From Ignavibacteriales bacterium (GTDB lineage: Bacteria; Bacteroidota; Ignavibacteria; Ignavibacteriales; Ignavibacteriaceae), in NCBI GenBank assembly GCA_027347125.1, contig DAIERC010000517.1, forward strand, positions 1 through 7,510: a DNA stretch of 7,510 nt, written 5' to 3'. Below the pieces are notes generated by a model that ran no database searches, was not told where the DNA came from, and saw nothing but the letters and a program-made list of their open reading frames with translations. The translations under genes were made by a program, and so were the position numbers. Below, piece by piece: positions 6,557-7,510 of this stretch; positions within the stretch are counted from its first letter, which is position 1; every line of letters starts with the position of its first letter.

Positions 6557-6559
6557 TCA
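6557..6559 (-). other. in-frame TGA at a conserved Trp position
   Basis: Codon 315 of the polyferredoxin frame, in the context GSRV-TGA-CRFGCP. Related proteins have an aromatic residue, usually Trp, directly before this CxxxCP motif (for example WCGHLCP in NapH and WCGYTCP in CcoG/FixG), and this protein's own first motif has WYCSWVC. One G-to-A change of TGG gives TGA. Confidence 0.8.
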
Positions 6560-6751
6560 GACACGGCTTCCCATAATAGGGTAAAACCCTACGCCAACTA
6601 TTCCGGAAAAAACAGCGCCGATTATAAACCCGTATGTTTCGGAAAACCCCAGAGATAAAGAACCTAAAACTTCGCCTTTGTAAATTGAGTTTAGCCATAA
6701 CAGCGCTGTTGTTATCACTACAAAAACCAGCACGGAGTGAATCGTCCATCT

Positions 6752-6754
6752 TTA
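6752..6754 (-). other. in-frame TAA in the polyferredoxin frame
   Basis: Codon 250, in the context SLNAWKV-TAA-RWTIHSVLV. The frame continues into a hydrophobic helix with family-like sequence, so one substitution (for example from GAA, AAA or CAA) explains it. No ribosome-binding site and in-frame start follow at once that would make this a natural gene boundary. Confidence 0.75.
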
Positions 6755-7510
6755 AACCTTCCAGGCATTAAGAGATTTATCGGAATTTTGCCTGAACGGA
6801 TCGCCCGCTGTTTCCGCTAATCCTCCGCATCCGCAAACCCACGAGCAGTACCATCTCTTACCGAAAAAATATGTAAGAACAGGAGTTGCAATTGCAATCA
6901 TTATTATTCCCCAGAAAACTATAAAGTAGCCGAGCGCTCCGTTGTGCTGCGTTAAACAATTTACATCTCCGGGAAAAAGATATTGATACTTAAGCGGCCA
7001 GAAATAAGTAAAATAATGTTCCGGCTGATTTAATCTTACCAGCAATGCGGGAATTAAAAATGCAAAGGCAAATTGGAAAAAGCTTACCGAGATTGTACGA
7101 ATAATCTGGTAACGGTTATGACGGTATTTTACAATCATTCTTACTCCCATAACAAGAACCGCCGCTGTATAGAATGTACCGTACCAAAACCATCTGTCGG
7201 CAGGTTTATTTCTCAGCCAAAATGAAAGCGGGTCAACCAATTTTACCCAGTTTTCTATTAAAGCCGGAAACCAATACAGCACGATGTAAAACGCGGTAAT
7301 GATTACGCCTAAAATCCAAGCTGGAGTTCCTTTAGACATAAAGGAATTAAGAAATAATTTATTGTTCTTAATTCCGGCAGGCGCTTCTTTTATCTGCAGA
7401 ATTATATAAACTAACGTACCGGCAACAACTAATCCAAAACTTAAAACGAAAAATACGATGGCATTAGAATTTGAAATACCGGTTAAGCTAACAAGAAACA
7501 TGAATAAGCC

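Larger units (their letters stand above)
6287..7510 (-). pseudogene. NapH/NosR-type membrane polyferredoxin with two in-frame stops
   Basis: One reading frame encodes a membrane-bound iron-sulfur protein but contains TAA (6752-6754) and TGA (6557-6559). It is also open to the right edge, so the N-terminus is probably missing; the ATG at 7501 is likely internal. Counting from 7501, helices lie at about 13-36, 61-82, 104-124, 138-155 and 190-213. Then come the first motif RWYCSWVCGCGG (C219, C223, C225), TAA at codon 250, two further helices (about 253-270 and 286-305), TGA at codon 315, and CRFGCP (C316, C320). Two ferredoxin clusters follow, CISCGNCSTYC (345-355) and CVGCGICSAVCP (376-387). 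Such proteins pass electrons across or along the membrane in respiratory and assembly complexes. Frame and all cysteines are preserved, so decay is recent, or the stops are errors or recoded. The family is clear; the pseudogene status is inferred. Confidence 0.8.

Noticed and set aside
6480..6749. An 89-codon minus-strand ORF between the two polyferredoxin pieces
   Set aside because: It is in a different frame from the conserved protein, has an odd composition (Arg/Cys/Asn-rich) and overlaps the helix and CRFGCP coding sequence. It is a shadow frame, not a separate gene.
6287..7501. Frameshift as the cause of the broken polyferredoxin
   Set aside because: The distances between the TAA, the TGA and the downstream ATG are exact multiples of three and the conserved protein reads in one frame throughout, so only substitutions are needed.

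Overview
The window is AT-rich, visually dense in A+T runs, and looks like a chromosomal segment from the Ignavibacteriota / Bacteroidota-Chlorobi group. Two things suggest this. One is the gene types: a TonB-dependent receptor with an N-terminal carboxypeptidase-regulatory-like domain, a tandem DUF4397-like lipoprotein and a secreted OB-fold lipoprotein. The other is the presence of strong Shine-Dalgarno sequences (for example AAGGAGG before the lipoprotein at 1331), which are usually scarce in Bacteroidia proper. The placement is an inference from gene content; there is no marker gene.

Layout. (1) 1-1331, minus strand: an outer-membrane pair, with a lipoprotein (start 1331) followed 33 nt later by a TonB-dependent receptor that runs off the left edge. 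(2) 1353-1745, minus strand: three very short ORFs upstream of that pair. Two have AGGAGA ribosome-binding sites carried by an exact 13-nt repeat, and two overlap by ATGA. They may be a leader with small peptides or gene remnants. (3) 1760-2392: a very AT-rich stretch with no convincing gene, apart from one possible 23-aa membrane peptide. (4) 2393-3109, minus strand: a lipoprotein with a C-terminal OB-fold of the NrfJ-like type. It is divergent from (5) a DedA-family membrane protein (3334-3936, plus strand), which in turn converges on (6) a long-chain acyl-CoA synthetase-like AMP-forming ligase (3955-5673, minus strand). (7) 5765-6229, minus strand: a small four-helix membrane protein of unknown function. 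(8) 6287-7510, minus strand: a NapH/NosR/CcoG-type membrane polyferredoxin.

The most notable observation is in (8). The polyferredoxin frame is interrupted by two in-frame nonsense codons, TAA at 6752-6754 and TGA at 6557-6559, with no shift of frame. All expected cysteine motifs are intact on both sides. The TGA sits exactly where this superfamily normally has Trp, just before a CxxxCP motif. None of the six recognisable genes whose ends are visible uses TGA as its terminator (four TAA, two TAG). A young pseudogene is the simplest reading. Recoding of TGA alone would not rescue the gene, because TAA is clearly a real stop here.

Functionally the window joins envelope functions: outer-membrane uptake, lipoproteins, DedA lipid/membrane homeostasis, fatty-acid activation and a membrane electron-transfer protein. 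No single pathway links them, and I see no mobile element, CRISPR array, tRNA or rRNA. I did not find strong evidence of a new system.
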